Shown here in pieces: positions 60,331 to 64,000 of a stretch of DNA of 64,000 nucleotides. Position numbers and translations under genes: made by a program. How positions within the stretch are numbered: the stretch's first letter is position 1; each line of letters begins with the position of its first letter. Under the pieces are notes generated by a model that saw only the letters and a list, made by a program, of their open reading frames with translations, made no database searches and had not been told where the DNA came from. This stretch comes from Actinomadura sp. K4S16 (lineage in GTDB: Bacteria; Actinomycetota; Actinomycetes; Streptosporangiales; Streptosporangiaceae): NCBI RefSeq assembly GCF_008327685.1, contig NZ_BDDE01000012.1:744001-808000 (forward strand), read 5' to 3'.

Positions 60331-61625
60331 ACAGACGGCTGACGATCAACCTGGCGGCGTTCGGCGTGCTCGCCGCGGTGATGGTCGTGTGGGCGTTCAA
60401 CAACGTCGTCCGGTTCGACTTCATCGACCGGCCCTACCACATCACCGTGGAGTTCGAGTCCTCGCCGGGCCTGCACCCGAACTTCGAGGTCGACTACCTC
60501 GGCCTGCGGGTCGGCAAGATCGACTCCGTGCGGCTGGCGAAGGACAAGGTCGTCGTCCGGCTGGACATGGAGCGCGGCGTCAAGATCCCGCAGGGGGTCA
60601 CCGCCGCCGCGGCCCGCAAGTCCGCGGTGGGCGAGCCGGTGGTGGAGCTGACCCCGGGCCCCGGCAAGGCCGACGCCCCGCCGATGAAGCCGGGCACCGT
60701 CATCCCGGTGTCGCAGACGAAGGTCCCGCCGAAGTACGGCGACCTGTTCGGCGCCGTGATCGACACCCTGAAGGCGATCAACCCCGACGACGCCAAGGTG
60801 CTCACCCAGGAGCTGGCCGCCGGCTGGGCCGGACGCGAGGACTCGCTCCGCCAGATCATCAACGGCGGCGACGACCTCACCCAGACGTTCGCGCAGAACA
60901 CCGAGCTGCTGGACGGGCTGACCAACGACCTCGGCCGCATCACCCACGTGCTGAACGAGAACCGCGGTTCCCTCGGCTCGGGCATCGACAACCTGGCCGC
61001 GCTCACCGCCGCGCTCAGCCAGGTGCGGGGCCAGATCGCCGAGCTGCGCGACCGGGGCCCAGGGCTGCTCGCCACGGTCAACGACCTGCTCGACAAGACC
61101 GAGCCCGACTTCGGCTGCGCCGTGGACATGGTCGGCAACCTGGGCATCGGCACCTACGATCCCAACTACCTGAGCGACCTTCGCCAGACGCTCGCGGTGG
61201 CGCCGCGGCTGAAGGTCGTCCTGGACAACGTGATCGGGATCGACCAGGGCAAGCCCGTCCTGAACGTCGTCTTCCAGGTCACGACGAAGCGGCCCGCCAC
61301 GCTGGAGTACAAGTACCCGCTCCCGCAGCCCCGGGTGAACCAGGTCCCGACCTGCCCCGGCGGCCGCACCCCGGCGGTGACCAAGCAGAAGCCCTACAAG
61401 GCCAAGGACCCGGGCCAGACGATCCCCACCCACGATCCCGCGCTCGACGAGAAGAAGGACCTGCAGGCGAGGAAGGCCGCGAACAACAGCGACTCCTCGG
61501 GCGGACCGCCGATCTGGCTGGTGTACGTTCCGCCGATCATCGCCCTGCTGGTGCTGATCAGGGTCATGATGGGCTCCGTGCCCGTGGTGTCCCGGCTTTC
61601 CCGACTACGTCGGCGCAAGGACTGA
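60327..61625 (+). CDS. MCE family protein (MceF position)
   Basis: 432 residues: N-terminal TM (NLAAFGVLAAVMVVWAFNNVV), MCE domain HITVEFESSPGLHPNFEVDYLGLRVGKIDSVRL, helical domain, a Cys in EPDFGCAVDMVGN, a Cys in RVNQVPTCPGG, and a second C-terminal TM (PIWLVYVPPIIALLVLIRVMMG) with a basic end. The C-terminal TM is unusual for the family and would anchor both ends. Confidence 0.88.
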   Translation: MNRRLTINLAAFGVLAAVMVVWAFNNVVRFDFIDRPYHITVEFESSPGLHPNFEVDYLGLRVGKIDSVRLAKDKVVVRLDMERGVKIPQGVTAAAARKSAVGEPVVELTPGPGKADAPPMKPGTVIPVSQTKVPPKYGDLFGAVIDTLKAINPDDAKVLTQELAAGWAGREDSLRQIINGGDDLTQTFAQNTELLDGLTNDLGRITHVLNENRGSLGSGIDNLAALTAALSQVRGQIAELRDRGPGLLATVNDLLDKTEPDFGCAVDMVGNLGIGTYDPNYLSDLRQTLAVAPRLKVVLDNVIGIDQGKPVLNVVFQVTTKRPATLEYKYPLPQPRVNQVPTCPGGRTPAVTKQKPYKAKDPGQTIPTHDPALDEKKDLQARKAANNSDSSGGPPIWLVYVPPIIALLVLIRVMMGSVPVVSRLSRLRRRKD

Positions 61626-61649
61626 TCCCGACCCCGAGGAGTATCCGAA

Positions 61650-62705
61650 GTGACAGCCAAGACCACAAAGGGCGGGGCCGACGAGGTCGAGGCGGTCCCG
61701 GCCGAGGAGGCGCGCGAGGAGACCGAGGCCCGCGGGACGGCGGCCGCCGAGAGCGGCGCCGCCGGGCCGGAGGCCGCGGAGCCGGCGGCGAAGCCCGCCG
61801 CCAGGCGCAAGCGCCGGGTGCGGGTCATCGAGGTCATCGACGACGAGGACCTCGACGAGGTCCTCGAGGCCCTCGACGCCGAGGACGAGGAGGCGGAGGG
61901 CGAGGCCCCGGCCCGTCCGGCCAAGGCGGCCAAGCCGGCGGCCAGGGCCGCTGCCGAAGCCCCTGCCGAGGCACCTGCCAAGCCCGCCGCCAAGCCCAAG
62001 CCGCGTCCGAGCCGCCTCGAACCTCCGGAGGACGAGGCTGAGGAGGAGGAGGCGCCGAAGAAGGCCCCCGCCCGCCCGCGCTCCGCCGCGTCCGCGGAGG
62101 ACCGGCCGGGGGTCTTCGGCCTCGGCATGGTGCAGGCGGTCGTGGTGGTCGTCGTGGTCGCGCTGCTGGCGAGCCTGGCGATCTGGCAGTGGACGAGCGC
62201 CAGTTCCCTGTCCTCCAAGCAGGACGACAGGGAGGCCGTGGGCAAGGTCGCCTCCGCCTACGGCGACGTCGCCTACAACTACAACGCCTCCAACTACCAG
62301 GCGATGACCGCCAAGGCGCAGAAGCTGCTGGCCGGCGACCTGCTGGAGGAGTACAAGAAGAACACGGTGCCGACCGTGGCCGGCGCCTTCCAGGCCGACC
62401 CCTCGGTGGTGCTGACCTCCAAGACCAACCAGGTCTTCGTGGGCAGCGTCGACGAGCGGTTCGCCACGGCGGTGATCATGATGGACGTCTCGCTGAAGAC
62501 CAAGGACGGCGCGGTCAACCAGCCCGCGACGCTGCTCCGGCTCGCCCTCGCCAAGATCGACGGGAACTGGCGGATCACCCGGCAGTACCCGTCGGGCGTC
62601 AACGACGAGAACAAGAACCAGCAGCAGAACCAGCTGCCGGCCGTCCCGGGCGGCGGCGCGTCGAAGTCGCCGAAGGCGGAGAAGAGCGACAAGCCGAAGA
62701 ACTGA
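61650..62705 (+). CDS. Mce-associated membrane protein
   Basis: 351 residues: a 150-residue cytoplasmic Ala/Glu/Pro-rich disordered region with acidic DDEDLDEVLEALDAEDEEAE, one TM (MVQAVVVVVVVALLASLAIWQW), and an extracytoplasmic NTF2-like domain (DDREAVGKVASAYGDVAYNYNASNYQAMTAKAQKLLAGDLLEEYKKNTV...WRITRQYPSG). This is the Mam/Mas arrangement that follows mce operons and stabilises the complex. It starts 24 bp after the last MCE gene. Confidence 0.86.
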   Translation: MTAKTTKGGADEVEAVPAEEAREETEARGTAAAESGAAGPEAAEPAAKPAARRKRRVRVIEVIDDEDLDEVLEALDAEDEEAEGEAPARPAKAAKPAARAAAEAPAEAPAKPAAKPKPRPSRLEPPEDEAEEEEAPKKAPARPRSAASAEDRPGVFGLGMVQAVVVVVVVALLASLAIWQWTSASSLSSKQDDREAVGKVASAYGDVAYNYNASNYQAMTAKAQKLLAGDLLEEYKKNTVPTVAGAFQADPSVVLTSKTNQVFVGSVDERFATAVIMMDVSLKTKDGAVNQPATLLRLALAKIDGNWRITRQYPSGVNDENKNQQQNQLPAVPGGGASKSPKAEKSDKPKN

Positions 62706-62726
62706 GTCCGACCAGTGCGCCCAGGG

Positions 62727-62755
62727 GCGCCCCGCACGGAAGCCGTGCGGGGCGC
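62727..62755 (+). terminator. Terminator hairpin at the end of the mce operon
   Basis: GCGCCCCGCACGG (62727-62739), loop AAG, CCGTGCGGGGCGC (62743-62755). A perfect 13-bp stem 22 bp after the stop; no T-run, but the strength is sufficient for actinomycete terminators. Confidence 0.75.
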
Positions 62756-62820
62756 TCGCGCGTTATGCCGATGACGGTGTTCCGCGGATGACGGGGCCGC
62801 GGGAGCGAGGCGGGGGAATC

Positions 62821-63333
62821 ATGGCGACCGTGACGGAGCACGACGGACCGGGCACGACCGTCCCGGACGAGCTGGTGTACGAGTTCGGCGCGCTGCTGGG
62901 CGCGGCGTCGGTGCTGGAGCGGATCGCGGGCCGCGAGCTGGAGCGACGCTGCGGCATCCGGCACGCGGTCTTCGAGGTGCTGCTGCGGCTGTCCGGCGCG
63001 GGCGGGGACTGCGCGGGCGAGGACGGCGCGGTGTCGATGGGCGGGCTGGCCGGCGAGCTGATCCTGACCAGCGGCGGCATGACCCGCATCATCGACCGGA
63101 TGGAGGCGGCCGGGCTCGTCCGACGCGAGCCGGCGCCCGGCGACCGGCGCCGCCAGCTGGTGGGCCTCACCCCTGCCGGGCGGGCGAAGCTGGACGAGGC
63201 CCTTGGCGTGCACGCCGAGACGCTCCGCCGGCACTTCGCGGGCCCGCTCGCCGAGGAGCAGCGCCGCGTCCTCGTGGACGCCCTGCGCGTACTGCGCACG
63301 ACCGCCCGCGAGGAACTCGGCGACCTGCGCTAG
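62821..63333 (+). CDS. MarR family transcriptional regulator
   Basis: 170 residues: [40 protein letters not shown], winged helix [47 protein letters not shown] 62821 (GGGGGAA upstream); ATG 62788 is an alternative. Its stop overlaps the convergent rpsD stop (4 bp). Independent of the mce operon because of the terminator upstream. Confidence 0.9.
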   Translation: MATVTEHDGPGTTVPDELVYEFGALLGAASVLERIAGRELERRCGIRHAVFEVLLRLSGAGGDCAGEDGAVSMGGLAGELILTSGGMTRIIDRMEAAGLVRREPAPGDRRRQLVGLTPAGRAKLDEALGVHAETLRRHFAGPLAEEQRRVLVDALRVLRTTAREELGDLR

Positions 63334-63935
63334 CGGGAGTAGTGCTCGACGACGAGCTGCTCGTCGCAGATGACGGGGATCTCGGCGCGCTCGGGCAGCC
63401 GGACGAGCCGGGCGGCGAGCGCGTCGTGCCGGACCTCCAGGTAGGGCGGGACCTCGGCGGCGTGCCCGCCGGCCGCCGCGACCTGGAAGGGCGCCATCGC
63501 GCGGCTCCGCTCGGCGACCGTGATGACGTCGCCGGGCCGCAGCCGGTAGGACGGGCGGTCCACGCGGCGCCCGTTCACCAGCACGTGGCGGTGCACGACG
63601 AACTGGCGGGCCTGGTAGATCGTCCGGGCGAAGCCGGCGCGCAGGACGAGCGCGTCCAGCCGGCGTTCGAGGTCGGCGAGGAGCGCCTCGCCGGTCTTGC
63701 CGCCCGTCCGGGCGGCCTTGTCGAAGGCGTTGCGGAGCTGCGCCTCGCGGATGTCGTACTGCGCGCGGAGCCGCTGCTTCTCGCGGAGCCGGACCTTGTA
63801 GTCGCTCTCCTGCTTGCGGGCGCGGCCGTGCACGCCGGGCGGGTAGGGGCGGGCCTCGAAGTACTTCACGCTCTTCGGCGTCAGCGGGATGCCGAGGGCC
63901 CGCGAGAGCCGCACCTTGGGACGGGGGTTGTTCAT
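63330..63935 (-). CDS. rpsD: 30S ribosomal protein S4 (zinc-free form)
   Basis: 201 residues. Primary 16S rRNA-binding protein. N-terminus [57 protein letters not shown] lacks the CxxCx zinc motif found in some S4s (C-minus form). The S4 RNA-binding domain covers about 92-150 ([38 protein letters not shown]). ATG 63935 with AAGGAG 4 nt upstream. It is a stand-alone gene, not in an rpoA operon, so it may be a paralogue. Upstream carries two iron-box repeats. Confidence 0.92.
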   Translation of the reverse strand: MNNPRPKVRLSRALGIPLTPKSVKYFEARPYPPGVHGRARKQESDYKVRLREKQRLRAQYDIREAQLRNAFDKAARTGGKTGEALLADLERRLDALVLRAGFARTIYQARQFVVHRHVLVNGRRVDRPSYRLRPGDVITVAERSRAMAPFQVAAAGGHAAEVPPYLEVRHDALAARLVRLPERAEIPVICDEQLVVEHYSR

Positions 63936-63950
63936 CACGCTCCTTGATGG

Positions 63951-63982
63951 TTAGGTAAGCCTAAGTTAGGCAAGCCTAACTT
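63951..63982. promoter_or_regulatory. Tandem DtxR/IdeR-type iron boxes upstream of rpsD
   Basis: TTAGGTAAGCCTAA (63951-63964) and the 20-bp perfect palindrome AAGTTAGGCAAGCCTAACTT (63963-63982) share the TTAGGYAAGCCTAA core with a 15-bp period, resembling the TTAGGTTAGGCTAACCTAA iron box. An AAGGAG site at 63990-63995 hints at a divergent plus-strand gene starting just past the window edge, which would share the boxes. Confidence 0.75.
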
Positions 63983-64000
63983 CAACGTCAAGGAGACACG

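Overview
The window is high-GC (roughly 70-75% by eye), gene-dense DNA from an actinomycete chromosome. Several features point this way: the Mec-CysO-CysM cysteine pathway, an Rv1339-type phosphodiesterase, a complete YrbE/MCE lipid-transport operon, a deazaflavin (F420)-type oxidoreductase, DcuS/DcuR-like kinase-regulator genes, MEDS-domain regulators, and many start codons with a TANNNT -10 box only 6-8 nt upstream (leaderless mRNAs). The mix of DUF6286/AmaP-like genes, MEDS proteins and an mce operon is compatible with the Thermomonosporaceae/Streptosporangiales (Actinomadura-like), but the genus is an inference. I see no phage, IS element, CRISPR array or dedicated biosynthetic cluster.

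Layout. 1-8 kb: conserved housekeeping block that parallels M. tuberculosis Rv1330c-Rv1341: pncB (partial, minus strand), clpS, a DUF2017 gene, mec, cysO, cysM, a TesB-like thioesterase where mycobacteria have a rhomboid protease, murI, an Rv1339-like metallo-beta-lactamase-fold phosphodiesterase, rph and the ITP/XTP pyrophosphatase gene. A leaderless 40-codon upstream ORF and a hairpin precede cysO. 8-11 kb: three adjacent minus-strand MEDS-domain genes (two fused to anti-sigma-type ATPase domains, one to a STAS domain), a probable partner-switching module. 11-13.5 kb: TetR regulator divergent from a DHA2 drug exporter, then tRNA-Leu(UAG). 13.5-20.3 kb: one-Cys Bcp peroxiredoxin, DUF3618 protein, zinc-finger anti-sigma-like protein, SIMPL protein, amino-acid deaminase/aldolase, secreted esterase, purU, and a DUF6286/AmaP-like pair without Asp23. 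20.3-24.4 kb: dicarboxylate symporter divergent from a DcuS/DcuR-type two-component system. 24.4-29.8 kb: two small ORFs (one with its own terminator), a thiolase with twin operators beside an HxlR regulator, LysE exporter, MerR, SDR, and a TetR/DUF1348 divergent pair.

29.8-30.9 kb is a poorly coding, lower-GC stretch with one small membrane protein. 30.9-35.6 kb, minus strand: tandem glycine riboswitch, gcvT, gcvH, glyA, sdaA, which together convert glycine through serine to pyruvate (gcvP is not here). 35.6-42.4 kb: lipoprotein, Rip1/RseP-type site-2 protease, Cds1-type cysteine desulfhydrase, membrane protein with a very basic tail, ATP-dependent DNA ligase, membrane-anchored extracytoplasmic protein. 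42.4-51.4 kb: redox island with an AurF-like diiron oxygenase, two short-chain/extended dehydrogenases, a ferritin-like diiron protein, a Baeyer-Villiger-type monooxygenase, a Ddn-like reductase and four TetR regulators, two of which have strong palindromic operators. 51.4-63 kb: cell-wall transglycosylase-like protein, MarR regulator, then the mce operon (two YrbE permeases, six MCE proteins, one Mce-associated protein; no ATPase gene), a second MarR, and finally an rpsD gene whose upstream region carries tandem DtxR/IdeR-type iron boxes.

Limits: all family calls come from reading motifs in translated sequence; no database search or folding program was run. Starts were chosen from ribosome-binding sites, leaderless -10 spacing and family N-termini.
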